64,000 nt of DNA from Bagarius yarrelli (taxonomy: Eukaryota > Chordata > Actinopteri > Siluriformes > Sisoridae), in assembly GCA_005784505.1 (NCBI GenBank), contig VCAZ01000357.1, forward strand, positions 71,884 to 135,883, written 5' to 3'. The notes below the pieces were generated by a model that was given only the letters and a program-made list of their open reading frames with translations, was not told the origin of the DNA and did not search any database. This document shows, piece by piece, positions 38,825-50,698 of this stretch. Position 1 is the first letter of the stretch. Every line of letters begins with the position of its first letter. The position numbers and the translations under genes are program-made.

Positions 38825-40057
38825 CTCTGTCACTGTCTGAGTGAATACTGTCCTTCGGTCTCTTCTCAGTCCCCTAATGATATTGTCTACAGTGGTGCGC
38901 GTCTCTGTCAAAAAACTGCAGCTGTCCTCTCTACACTGGGGGGGTCCTACAGGGTCACTGTCCTTACTGCCTAGATTACACTGTCTCTGTCACTGTCCTA
39001 ATCTCTGTGTCCTCTCTCACTGTCCTAGTGTCTCTCACTGCAGTGTCTCTCACTGTCCTTCTGTCTCTCTCACTGTCCTACAGTGTTGTCTCACTGCCTT
39101 ACTGTCTCTCTCACTGTCCTACAGTCTGTGTCTCACTGCCTTACTGTCTCTCACTGTCACTGTCCTACAGTGTTCTCTCACTGCAATACTGTCCTCTGTG
39201 TTACACTGTCCTACAGTGTCTCTCACACTGTCCTTCTGTCCTCTCTCCTACTGTCCTACAGTGACTCGGGCACATGCACATCTCACACTCACGGTCCTCA
39301 CTCTCACATGCCTTCGGTCTCACAGCACTGTCCTAACAGTGTGCTCACTGCAATACTGTCTCTCTGTCACGAAGCCTACAGTGTCTCTCACTGCCTGCTA
39401 CAGCTCTCTCACTGTCCTCAGTGTTTACTCATGCAATTAGGTCTCACTGTCCCTCTCTCAAACAGCTGTCCCACTGGTTAATCTCACTGCCTTACTGTCT
39501 CTGTCACTGTCCTACAGTGTCTCACTGCATTACTGCGCCTCACATGTCCTACTGTCTCTGTCTCCACTGTCCTACAGTCTCTCATTATGTCTCTCGCACT
39601 GCCTCCGTGTCTCTCCTGTCCTTCTGTCTCTCCTACTGTCCCTCAGTGTCTCTTCACTGTCCTGCATACTGTCTCTCTCTCACTGTCCTACAGTGTCTCT
39701 CCTTACTGCTCTGTCACTGTCCTACAGTGTCTCTGCACTGTCTGTCTCTCACTGTCCTAGTGTTTCTCACTGCCTTACTGTCTCTGTCACTGTCCTACAG
39801 TGTCTCTCACTGCATGTCTGCTAGTCTCTCTCAACATAAGTCCCTACAGTGTCTCTCACTGCATTACTGTCTCCTGTCCTCAGGTTTCTGTCCTCTGTCA
39901 CTGTCCTAGTGTCTCTCACTGCCTACAACTTACTGTCTCTCACTCTCCTCTTGTCTACTGTCTCTCTCTCTCGGTCACACTCTCCTCCAGTCCTACAGTG
40001 GTTTCCACGGCCTTACTGTCTCTGTCACTGTCCTACAGTCTCTCTTACTGTCTTACG

Positions 40058-40078
<21 letters not shown>
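38825..40078. repeat. 40-bp dimeric CT-rich minisatellite
   Basis: Built of two related 20-bp halves, GTCTCTCACTGCCTTACTGT and CTCTGTCACTGTCCTACAGT, repeated over about 1.25 kb with small indels. It ends in a (CT)n tract. Ser/Leu/Cys-rich open frames are not genes. Confidence 0.95.
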
Positions 40079-40089
<11 letters not shown>

Positions 40090-40355
40090 TACACACACAC
40101 ATACACACACACTACACATAGACATGAGACTTTTACCCAAGCAAGCAAACAAAAAGATGAATCAGCAGCTTTAAGCTTCATGACTGATGAACAGGAATCT
40201 CTGGAGGATCAAGCAAGAGCAAGAGTTTCTCTTGTTTATTAGTCAACACTTAAATTCATTTTCTCTGGCTGGGGGAAAAACGCTTAAAGTCAGCAGAACA
40301 CACACACACACCCACACACACCACACACACAACACACACACACACACACACAAGG
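40079..40355. repeat. CA-rich tracts
   Basis: CA/CATA tract at about 40078-40114 and a CA-rich tract at about 40298-40351, with unique DNA between. Confidence 0.8.
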
Positions 40356-40429
40356 CGTACGGCTCATCCCTGCGAACGGACATTCAGAACCTGAGCGCAT
40401 GAAAAGAAAGGCTGTTTACACAAAAAGTA

Positions 40430-40735
40430 ATTACAGTACAGCATAGAGTAGAGTACAGTGGAGTATAGTATGTATCGTATAGTACAGTAGAGTGCAGCAT
40501 ATAGTATAGTACAGTGTAGTACTGTAGAGTGCGGTATAGTACAGTTAAATAATGTACAGTGGTGTACAGCAGAGTAAATCACAGTACAGTGGAGTATAGT
40601 ATGGTACTGTATAATGCCAAAAGAGTATTTACTATAATAATAAAAGTATACAGTAGAGTAGAGTACACTATAGTAGAGTGCAGCATATAGTATAGTACAG
40701 TGCAGTACAGTATAGTACAGTAGAATAATGTTAAA
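40430..40735. repeat. AGTAC/AGTAT pentamer-type repeat
   Basis: Degenerate 5-bp repeat of AGTAC, AGTAG and AGTAT words (for example AGTAGAGTACAGTGGAGTAT). Confidence 0.85.
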
Positions 40736-41114
40736 CAGTTAAACTGTGTGTTCTGTTACTGCAATTTACACTTTATCAAAATTATTACAACAAAACACAT
40801 AAACATTAACAAAATGCAGAACAATATTAATTTTTAAAATCTGCCGTGAAGTCATTCATTCAATCCAGCGACAATCACAGAAAGAGCCGTGAATTCCTGG
40901 AATAACTGAATAAAGATTTCTTTGTGGGGAAAACATCTTCTTCTCTGCTCTGTTTTGTTTTCCGCTGCCGCTGTAACAGTTAAAAAAAAAAGTGAGAATT
41001 ATTCCAGAACGGATTGTTTATTATCCGGATTATCAGTTAAAGTATATAATCTAATGGCTGTCCCTGGTTCAGATCCTCCTTTGAGCTGAGTTTATCAAAA
41101 GCTACCACGCTGAT
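40736..41114. other. Unique intronic DNA
   Basis: No feature is recognised. Confidence 0.5.
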
Positions 41115-41185
41115 ATGATGATGAGATGAGATGAGATGAGATGAGATGAGATGAGATTGAGATGAGATGGAGATGAGATGAGATG
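41115..41185. repeat. (GATGA)n pentanucleotide repeat
   Basis: About 12 copies of a 5-bp unit GATGA, nearly perfect. Confidence 0.95.
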
Positions 41186-41514
41186 TGAACACATCGTCTT
41201 CTGTGGGTTTGTGAGACAAGGCCAGACATCGGTGTGCTTTCACACTGCATCACTCTTTTTTATTCTGCCTGGTTCTCTTCATCTCTGCCGCAGTCTCCAG
41301 TCTTCACCGCTTAGTGATGTTGTGTCCCATTGCCTCAGGCCGTCTCCAGACGCTTCACAGCAGTGCAGATGTAGATCTCCTCACATTCCTGCAGTACAGT
41401 GTGAAGGGTAAAACACACAGCCAGGCAGAATCACACGACATGCAACAGTGAGTTGAGAAGATGTGACCATAAAAACCAACCAAAGTCCAAAATACAAATA
41501 AATAGATAACAGAA

Positions 41515-42080
41515 ATAGACATGTGTGTAGAATTTAGAGTGAGACTCTGAATCTGAATCATCAAAATCCTAATGAGAGTCAAAGTTTAGGTCAGACTCAT
41601 TAGGAGAAGATTAATCAAAGTATAAATCCAACTCTAATTCAGATCTAAATCAGCAGAATGAAAATCATTCCAATTAAATGGCCAGAATGATTAAACAATG
41701 ACTCACATGGTGTCCCATATGTATCATCACATGTTAAATAAAAATTATAATCTGAATCTTAATCCCCAAATCGTTAGTATCTGAATCAAATTATTCCGAA
41801 TGAAAATCAGAATCAGAATAAACTGAATCAGATCCAAATCATTATATTAGAAATCATCAGTATTAAAATGGACAGACTTGTCAGAATATGACTTGTATGA
41901 GATATCATTATAACATGACTCATCACAACTCAGATCAGAATTATGAGTCTGAATCTTTATGAGTCTGAATCTTTATGAGTCTGAATCTTTATGAGTCTGA
42001 ATCAAAAGCTTCAGAATAAGAATCATTACAATCGATTGTGTTAGAATAAGTGTGTGAATCAGAATGCTTTGAATCAGAAT
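41515..42080. repeat. GAATC-rich degenerate repeat with a 16-bp core
   Basis: A perfect 16-bp repeat, GAGTCTGAATCTTTAT, occurs at about 41945-42000. The surrounding 500 bp is loosely made of GAATCAGAAT/AATCATT words. Confidence 0.75.
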
Positions 42081-42829
42081 CATCTGAAGATGCAGAATGA
42101 GAATCAGGAGTACTGACTGGTGTGTATGTCCTGAGTGTGAGAACGAGGCACACTGAGGGTGGGGAAGTTTACAGAACACTTTTAAATGATAAAAATGACT
42201 CAGAGTCTGATTCATATTATTACTGTTCCCATAAGCTTTCTGTTTAAAACGTCCAGAGAAACTACATTGCTGACTCCGCTCGCTCCAGTGTTCTATTCCA
42301 TTCAGATCCTCAGGACCAACCTGTAAACCTGGATGAAAGAGAAAAAGGGGTGATCTTTTACACACACAGTCGATGTGAGTCTGTGCTGTCTGCCGGCTGA
42401 AACTCATTGTCCATTAATCAGATACTGATCACAGAAGAGACCAAAAAGCTGTGGTGGTGGTGGTGGTGGTGGTAGTGTGAGTGTGGAGCTGGAGGGCTTA
42501 TCAGAAATCAGACCCAATTCATCTGGCTGATAAACACAGCGCTCAAGTAACAGCCCAGCGTTTCAAACATTTTTCCCAGGTGGAGGGGCAGTTAAAAGTT
42601 GTCGAGGTTCTGATGCCCCAGTATAGGGATTGTTGTGTTCATCAGTCAATCAGTAGGTGTGTTAGAGCAGGAAATGAGCCTCATCCACTGCACTTGCTGA
42701 TCAACAGTGGATTTCTGTATGATCAGAATCAGTTCCAGAACCAAAGATCCTGTGATGAAGCGCAGTTACTGTAATCAGTCACTGATTTCCTCACAGTGTT
42801 TTATCACCGACCGTGTTTTATTTCCACCA
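42081..42829. other. Intronic DNA with a short GTG tract
   Basis: (GTG)n lies at about 42452-42473. The stretch near 42655 (GGTGTGTTAGAGCAGGAAA) resembles a common fish dispersed-repeat fragment. No exon is recognised. Confidence 0.4.
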
Positions 42830-44320
42830 CAGCACATCCTCTCTACACGCACTAGTGTTTTATTCCTCTTCCACCACAGCACCGAGTGTTTTATTCCTCT
42901 TCCACCACAGCACCGAGTGTTTTATTCCTCTTCCACCACAGCACTAGTGTTTATGCCTCTTCTAACACAGCACCGAGTGTTTATTCGTGTTTGATCCTCT
43001 TCTTCTCCCACAGCAACCGAGTGTTTTATTCCTCTTGCTATACCACAGCACGAGGTTTATATTCCTCTTTCCACCACAGCACCGAGTGTTTTATCCTCTT
43101 CTAACCACAGCCGGCACCGAGTGTTTTTTATGCCTCTTCTAATACATCACACCGACACGCACCGAGTGTTTTATTCTCTTCTCCACAGCACCGAGTGTTT
43201 TTATCCTCTTCTACCACAGCACCGCACCGATGTTTTATTTCCCTCTTCCACCACAGCACCGAGTGTTTTATTCCTCTTCAACCACAGCACCGAGTGTTTT
43301 ATTCCTCTTCCACCACAGCACCGAGTGTTTTATTCCTCTTCTACCACAGCACCGAGTGTTTTATTCCTCTTCCACCACAGCAGCCCGAGTGTTTTTATTC
43401 CTCTTCTACCACAGCCCCGAGTTTTTTATTTTCCTCTTCCACCACAGCACGAGTGTTTTTTTCCTCTTCCACCACAGCACCGCGGGTTTTATTTATTTCT
43501 TCTTCCACCACAGCACCAGTAGTTTTTATTCCTCTTCTCTTCTACCACGACAGCACCGAGTGTTTTTATTAATTTCCTCTCTTCCAACCCACCACAGCAC
43601 CGAGTGTGTTATCCTCTTCCGCAACCTCTACCGCAACGAGTGTTTTATTCCTCTAACCACATCTACCACAGCACCGAGTGTTTTATATCCTCTTCCCCAG
43701 CCCGAGGTTTTTATTTCTACCAAGAGCACCGAGTGTTTTATTCCTCTTACCACACACCGAGTGTTTATTCCTCTCTACCACAGCACCGAGTGTTTTATTC
43801 CTCTTCCACCACAGCACCGAGTGGTTTTTATTTTATTTCCTCTTCCCCACACAGCACCGAGTGTTTATTCCGCTTCTACCACAGCACCGAGTGTTTTATT
43901 CCTCTTCCCCCACAGCACCTATGTCCTTTTATTATATTCCTCTTCTACCACAGCACCCGATGTTTTATTCCGCTTCTAACCCAGCACCGAGTGTTTTATT
44001 CTCCTTCATACCACCCACACCGAGTGTTTTATTTCCTCTTCTACCACAGCACCGAGTGTTTTATTCCTCTTCCACCACAGCACCGAGTGTTTTATTCCTC
44101 TTCTACCACAGCACCGAGTGTTTTATTCCTCTTCTACCACAGCACCGAGTGTTTTATTCCTCTTCTACCACAGCACCGAGTGTTTTTATTCCCTTCTACC
44201 ACAGCACAGAGTGTTTTATTATTCCTCTTCTACCACGCACCGAGTGTTTTATTCCGCTTCTAACCACAGCACCGGTGTTTTATTCCTCTCTATACCACAG
44301 CACTGGTTTTTTCCTCTTCT
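42830..44320. repeat. 31-bp minisatellite in intron 1
   Basis: The 31-bp unit has core ACCACAGCACCGAGTGTTTT followed by ATTCCTCTTCC or ATTCCTCTTCT. Over 40 units are present. The best blocks are at about 43255-43380 and 44040-44180. It encodes Phe/Tyr/Ser-rich open frames up to 249 residues that are not genes. Confidence 0.97.
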
Positions 44321-44701
44321 TATTAAGGGTGCAAGAATTGCAGTTGGATTTAACAATTGCGGTTAGATTAAATAATTGTTATCAAACGATTATTTAATAA
44401 TTGTGACAGTCTTAATACCTTTTAATAAATTTTAAATAATCCCAGCTTGTGATTGGTGAGAAAGTAAAGTGTCATTATGATGTCATAATGTTAGTTACAG
44501 CTGTAACTTGACACTGAAGATTCAAGCTTCAGTCCATTCAATACATCATACACACTTTGTTTATGTGACTAAACTGTTGTTATGGAAACGACAACACACG
44601 TCAGAGCATCAATATTAACCCCCCTACTGACTGCCACCTCCTGGCGAATCAGAGAGTAGAGCTGTGTCCTGAGTGCGACGTGTTTGATGTCCTGTGTGCA
44701 G
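44321..44701. other. End of intron 1 before exon 2
   Basis: Unique DNA. The acceptor is GTTTGATGTCCTGTGTGCAG ending at 44701, with a modest pyrimidine tract. Confidence 0.6.
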
Positions 44702-44882
44702 GAGTGTCGAAGGCGATGGGGCTGCTGGAGGGTCCCGGAGGTTTGGGTCAGGGCGGAGCTGCAGCCACCCTCGGGGGAGAAAGTCCAGAAGGGGCGGGAA
44801 AGTATGAAGAGTACGGCTACAATGGCCAGCTGAGCGAGCGCATCTCCCTCGACAGGAACATCCCTGACTACAGGCCCAAAAA
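44702..44882 (+). CDS. galnt9: galnt9 coding exon 2 (stem region)
   Basis: A 181-nt exon, 2 + 59 codons + 2 bases, with an intact frame. It completes the Gly codon of exon 1, then reads VSKAMGLLEGPGGLGQGG, an acidic linker, KYEEYGYNGQLSERISLD and RNIPDYRPK. The EGPGGLGQGG and SLDRxIPDYRP blocks are strongly conserved in GALNT9 and closely related GALNT17 and lie in the lumenal stem just before the catalytic domain. The acceptor is TGTGTGCAG|GA and the donor AA|GTGAGT, close to consensus. The phase fits exon 1 exactly, which supports both exons. It is separated from exon 1 by an intron of about 11.9 kb crowded with minisatellites. The 31-bp array ends only about 380 bp upstream. Confidence 0.92.
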
Positions 44883-44914
44883 GTGAGTGGGGTTTATTCT
44901 TCTTCACTCCGCTT

Positions 44915-45168
44915 CATCAGTTTCTCTCTCTCTCTCTCTCTCTCCCACTCCGCTTCAAAACTCTGTCTCACTCCCCATACTCTCGCTTCAATCAGTTTTT
45001 CTCTCTGTCTCTCCACTCACTCACTCCGTCTTCATCAGTTTTCTCTCTCTCTCTCTCACTCCGCTTTATCAGTTTCTCTCTCTCTCACTAACTCCGCTTC
45101 ATCAGTTTCTCTCTCTCTCTCTCTCACTCTGCTTCATCAGTTTCTCTCTCTCACTCCACTTAATCAGA
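44915..45168. repeat. CT-rich repeat with CCGCTTCATCAG core
   Basis: (CT)n blocks alternate with CACTCCGCTTCATCAGTTT, period about 34-36 bp with length variation in the CT part. Confidence 0.9.
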
Positions 45169-45992
45169 TTATGAGAGTTAACAGTGGGTTTATAGGAGTG
45201 AACACAGGGTTATAAGAGTGAACAGTGAGTTTTAGAGGAGAACACAGTGTTATGAGACTGAACATGGGATTAAGAGTGAACACAGGGTTATGAGAGTGAA
45301 CATGGGATTATGAGAGTGAACACAGAGTTATGAGAGTGAACACGGGATTATGAGAGTGAACACGGTTATGAGAGTGAACAGTGGGTTATAGGAGTGAACA
45401 CAGGGTTATGAGAGTGAACAGTGGGTTATGAGAGTGAACACAGGGTTATAAGAGTGAACACATGGTTATGAGAGTGAACACATGGTTATGAAAGTGAACA
45501 GTGAGTTATAGGAGTGAACATGTTATGAAGTGAACAGTGGGTTAGGAGAAGTGAATCGTGGGTTATGAGAGGAACAGGGTTATGAGAGTGAACAGAGGGT
45601 TATGAGAGTGAAACACTGGTTATGAGAGTGAACACAGGGTTATAAGAGTGAACACATGGTTATGAGAGTGAACACATAGTTATGAGAGTGAACAGTGGGT
45701 TATAGGAGTGTGAACAGCAGGTTATGAGAGTGAACAGTGGGTTATGAGAGTGAACAGTAGGTTATGAGAGTGAACAGTAGGTTATGAGAGGTGAACACAG
45801 GGGTTTCTAAGAGTAAAACACATGTTATGAGAGTGAACAGTTGGTTACAGAGTGAACACCGGTATGAAGTGACAGTGGGTTATGAGGGTGAAACACGGGA
45901 TCATGAGAGTGAACAGTGGGTTATTGGAGTGAACACAGGGTTATGATAGTGAACAGTGGGTTATAAGAGTGAACACGGTGTTATAAGAGCTG
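45169..45992. repeat. 20-bp minisatellite in intron 2
   Basis: Unit GGGTTATGAGAGTGAACAGT with a common variant ending GAACACA, about 40 copies. Confidence 0.97.
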
Positions 45993-46144
45993 TGGCTGTT
46001 TCAGCTCGGGTTCTTCTGTTGTCCTGGATTAAAGATCTTTAACTGCTTTGATGAGTATTTTACCTTTACTACTAGTATCAGATGTAAATAATCTGTTTTC
46101 TTTTGGTGCTTTACACTATTTGTACAAGCATGTGGTGCATCAGC

Positions 46145-46180
<36 letters not shown>

Positions 46181-46474
46181 ACACACGTCAGGATGCCATT
46201 GGTGTGAAATAGAAATACCAGCCAAAGGAGCTAAAGTCAGAAAGAATTCAAGCTGTGTACCATCTGCTGTGTGTGTGTGTGTGTGTGTGTTGTGTGTGTG
46301 TGTGTGTGGGGCACTTGTGTATCATGTCTTGCCAGTAAAATGTGTGAGTGTGAGAGTGTGTGTATATAATGGAGGTGACAGAAAAAGGTACTGCTCTGAT
46401 TATAGTAGCACAAGAACACACACTCAGCACTCGATCTGTCAGATCATATGTGTGTGTTTGTGTGTGTGTGCCAG
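45993..46474. other. Intronic DNA with CA and GT tracts
   Basis: (CA)n lies at about 46146-46185 and (GT)n at about 46269-46308. No exon is recognised. Confidence 0.6.
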
Positions 46475-46725
46475 ACAGAAAGAGAGAAAGAGTGAGAGAG
46501 AGAGAAGGAGAGAGAGAGAGAGAGACAGCGAGCAAGAGACAGGGAGAGAGAGAGAGACATACAGGGAGAGAGACAGTGAGAGAGAGAGGAGAGAGAGAGA
46601 GGAGAAAGAGAGAGAGGGAGGGAGAGAGATTTAGGTAGAGAGAGAGATTAGGAGAGTGAGACAGAGAGAGAGTAGAGAGACTGAGAGAACAGAGAGAGAG
46701 ACAGAGACAGAGGGTAAAGACAAGG
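46475..46725. repeat. GA-rich simple repeat
   Basis: AGAGAGA/GACAGAGA purine tract of about 250 bp. Confidence 0.9.
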
Positions 46726-46914
46726 TCAGTGTAAGGATCAGACAGCTCCAGTAACATTACTCATCACAAGCACAGAGAGAAAGAAGAGGAAGAGGACGGG
46801 ATTTTTTCTCCAACAGGAATAAACATCTTATAACACGAGTGAAAGAATAATTACAAATATTCAAATGATCAGAAAATAATTTACAGAATATTTTAGCTGA
46901 TATAATTTAGTATT

Positions 46915-47998
46915 GTTAAATACTATATAGTAATAATAATAATAAAATAATAAAATAATAAAACAATAATAATAATAACAATATAAGAATAATAACAATA
47001 ATAATAATAATAACAATAATAACAACAATAATACAACTAATAACAATATAATAATAATAACAATAACAACCAATATAATATAACAATAAATAATAAACAA
47101 TAATAAATACTATAAATAAGAACAATAATAATAATAATAACAACAATCTAATAATAATAATCATAATAACATAATAACACAATAGTAATAATAACATAAT
47201 AATAATAATATAACAAAAATAATAATACAATACAATATAACATAATATAATAATAATGATAATAAATAATACATATAAACTAATATACTAATAATAATAA
47301 TAATAACATATAATAATACAAATAATAACATATAACATAATATAATAATAATGATAATAACATAATACAATAATAATAATAATAATAACAATAATATACT
47401 AATAATAACAATAATAATAATAACAATAACAATAATAATAATAATATAATAACAATAATACCAATAATAATAATAATATAACAATATAATAATAATATAA
47501 TCTATAATACTACTATAACAATAATAATACAACAATAATAACATAATAATAACAAATATAATAATAAATAATAATAATAACCCCTATAATAATCACATAC
47601 AATAATAACAATAATAAAATCCTAATAATAATGATAAATAACAATAATAACATAATCCTAATAATCATGATACTACAATAATAAAATAATAATAATAATA
47701 CTGATAATAACAATAATCACAATAATATATAATAATGATCATAAAATAATAACATATAATATATAATAACACATACAATAATACCAAATATAATAATAAT
47801 GAAATAACAAATACAATAATCCTAAATAATAATGACATACATATAATAATAATACCATAATAATAAATAACAATACATATAGTATAATACTAACAATAAA
47901 ATAATAATATTTTACATAATAATAATAATAACATAAATTCAATAATAATAATATAACAATAATAATAATAAATTTACATAATAATATAACAATAATTT
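46915..47998. repeat. AT-rich (AATAAC/AATAAT) trinucleotide array
   Basis: About 1.1 kb of AAT, AAC and ATA triplets with frequent one-base phase slips. Minus-strand Leu/Tyr/Ile frames are by-products. Confidence 0.95.
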
Positions 47999-48210
47999 GG
48001 GCTGTACCACAAACAGTTCAGCGGTTAATACAGAATTATACAGATATTTGTGTGTGGTGTGTGTGTGTGTGTGTGGTGTTTGTGTGTGGTGTGTAAGTCC
48101 TGGATGATCTACTCTACTGAGTCACATACGTCCCATGATCCCGCAGGAGAGAGAGCGACTCCTCTTATTCCATGGCGTAAGAAAAGCGGACGACGCTGGC
48201 GACTTGTACA
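47999..48210. repeat. Dispersed element, copy B, with internal GT tract
   Basis: Left part GCTGTACCACAAACAGTTCA to about 48049 matches 63240-63285. A GT-rich tract of about 45 bp follows (48050-48094). The right part, TCCTGGATGATCTA, then TCCCATGATCCCGCAGGAGA and CTGGCGACTT, matches 3687-3819. It links the three loci as one repeat family of unknown name. Confidence 0.6.
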
Positions 48211-49169
48211 ATAATTGATGAGTAGGTGACGAAGTGAGCAGGGGGTGGTTGTGTGGTGTGTGGTTGTGTGTGGGGGTGTGGTGTTAAGAGTGTGTGTGCG
48301 CAAAGGTCAGGCAAAATATAAATATTTATTTACACAAGGTAAAAGGTTTGATTTTTGTACATTGTATTTTTACATGAATTATTTTAATCACTCACACACA
48401 CACACAAACACACACAAACACACACATCTACCCCATTATCAGTACTACACATGGTGGACATGAGCAGATGATGAGCCTCTGGAGCAGTTGGATCATTATA
48501 TCTGCTGTTGCTGCTCTCGGTCATGAGAAACACACTGCTTGGACAGTAATAAAAAAAGGGCAGAGGACGTGTCCCAGCTTGACCTGCCACAATTCCGATC
48601 AAATCAGCTGCTGGCAAACATTCGCCACCGCCGCGCCTCCTAGAGCTGCTAAGCATGAATAAATTACTCTCTCTCTCACACACACCGCACACACAAGTGT
48701 CTCTTTTGCTTTATTTTACAAGCGTCTGTTATTACTTTTGCTAACACTCCACTGCTCTGCAATGTCTCCTATTATCTGGAACCCCCTGAGTACGGTATGT
48801 TTTTAGTGCGGTGTGTGTGCGTGTGGTCATGCGGCGCATTATTGCAGTTATTTCACAACACCTCAAGTGTCAGGAAGCCCAAGTAATGCACACATTCCGT
48901 TCCTATGATCGTTTCAATTCATTCTTTCCATTTAATTTGATCTGTTTTGTTCAATCGGATTGTTAGCATTTGAATGAATTGTATTTGTTCTTTTGATTCT
49001 TTTTGCTTCGATTCTGTTTCTTTAATTCAGTCTGTTACTTTAAATTCTAACTAAAGACCCTAAAAGATGTTGAATATTGACAGCTTGCAGGTGTTTTAAA
49101 CACTACCATTTTAACCAAGCTACCGCTGCCAAGCTGCACCGGTTGGCCCTGGACCACGGTCCAAAGATC
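48211..49169. other. Intron 2 DNA
   Basis: A GTG/GTGT-rich patch lies at about 48240-48300 and a CA/CAAACA tract at about 48390-48426. No exon is recognised. Confidence 0.5.
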
Positions 49170-49440
49170 TTTTTTACTTGCACATTTTTATAATCTGTTC
49201 TGTGCTGTTTAATTTGCGTTCCGTCAGCGCCCTGTTGTTTGTATGTATATCTGTGTAATGTTTGCAGCAGGTTGCACACATGCACATGTGCTGTGCTGTT
49301 CTGTGTCTCTTTGTTGTTATTGTTTTGTGTAATTGTGTGTTGTTTTGTGTAGCACTGTGGGGTCCTGGAGAAACGTTGTTCATTACGTGTACTGCGTTTG
49401 CTATCTATGGTTGAAATGAGAAAGCAACCTCTCGCTTGTG
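49170..49440 (+). mobile_element. LINE 3' end fragment, plus strand
   Basis: GTGTAATGTTTGCAGCAGG, TTGCACACATGCACATGTGC, GGTCCTGGAGAAACGTTG, GTGTACTGCGTTTGCTATC and TATGGTTGAAATGAGAAAGC follow the typical order of the 3' untranslated end of CR1/L2/Rex1-type LINEs in fish. No coding part remains. Confidence 0.45.
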
Positions 49441-49689
49441 TAAGGTAACTGTAGCTAACACACTGGATCTCCTAACAGCCCTTGACTATCAAACAGATGT
49501 TTATTTATAAGGGATAGTATTTTAAGTGTTGTGAGACTGAGCTAAAGACGTCTCTTCGTCAGCAGCTTTATCAGCTCACTCTCACAGTCTGGACTCACAC
49601 ACCAACACCAAACACACAGTCACACTCACCGTGTTTTAGCAGCATCTTAAAGACTCATGAGGTCTGAGGTTTATTACTGTCCCTGAACA

Positions 49690-50265
49690 GCCCGTCTTAC
49701 TCTTACAGCCCGTCTCTCACTCTCACAGCCCGTCTCTCACTCTCAGGCCTGTCTCTCACTCTCACAGCCCGTCTCTCCTCTCTCTCTCACGCCCTCGCTC
49801 ACAGCCCTTCCTCTCACTCTCACAGCCCTTGCTCTCACTCTCAAGCCTGTCTCTCACTCTCACAGCCTGTCTCTCACTCTCACAGCCCTTCTCTCACTCT
49901 CACAGCCTGTCTCTCACCTCCCTGTCTCTCTCACAGCCCGTCTCTCCTCTCACAGCCTGTCTCTCACAGCCCGTCTCTCACTCTCAAAGCCCGTCTCTCA
50001 CAGCCCGTCCTCCACAGACCACAACCCGTCCCTCCACAGCCCATCTCTCACTCATCACATCCGCCTTTGCTCTCACAGCCGTCTCTCCTCTCAACAGGAG
50101 GCCTGTCCTCTTCACTCTCAAACAGGGGCCCTCTCTCACTCTCACAACCCTTCTCTCACACCCTCTCTCACTCTCAAAAGCCCGTCTCTCACAGCCCATC
50201 TCTCACTCTTCACAGCCCATCTCTCACTCTCACTGCCCGTCTCCCTCACTCTCAACGGCCTCCTA
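49690..50265. repeat. 20-bp CT-rich minisatellite
   Basis: Unit CCCGTCTCTCACTCTCACAG, about 28 copies with small deletions. Confidence 0.97.
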
Positions 50266-50659
50266 AAAACGCAAATGTAAATTCATAAATGTGTATTAGT
50301 AAACTAATGAAGCCTTTAGTGTACTTATTAAATAAATAAAATAAATCATAATAAATCCTTGTGTTTTAAATGTTTATAGTTTGTGATTTATGTAATAAGT
50401 TAAACTCTGGGTTTATATTGATGTTGCTCTATTGCGGTTCAAGACAGGTTCCCCCCTTTCACCTCGTTTTTATACTCAGTTGTCATTAGTTTTCCTTAAT
50501 GATTCACTGAATCAATTCATTCATTTTATTTGGATCTTTAATTAAAACAGTGTAAATCACTAATGTTTTTTCTGATTACATCAATTATTTTGATATCGTT
50601 TTAGTCTAATTTCCTGTTGTTGTTTCGCTTTTTCCACCACAACAATCTGTGTTCATTCA

Positions 50660-50696
<37 letters not shown>

Positions 50697-50698
50697 AG
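50266..50698. other. End of intron 2; GT tract abuts the acceptor
   Basis: Unique AT-rich DNA, then (GT)n at about 50662-50693 directly followed by GCGCAG, the exon 3 acceptor. There is no ordinary pyrimidine tract right before the AG. Confidence 0.6.

Noticed and set aside
42886..44397. Several 130-249-residue open frames rich in Phe, Tyr and Ser
   Set aside because: They are three frames of the same 31-bp repeat. No frame is favoured, and they lie inside galnt9 intron 1.
44702..44882. Assignment to galnt17 or galnt18
   Set aside because: galnt18 lacks the G-P-G-G-L-G-Q-G-G stem block, and the galnt17 anchor and stem differ more from exons 1 and 2 than GALNT9 does.
48468..48662. 64-residue open frame with a hydrophobic start
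   Set aside because: It looks signal-peptide-like, but there is no homology I recognise, no splice partners, and it lies within galnt9 intron 2.
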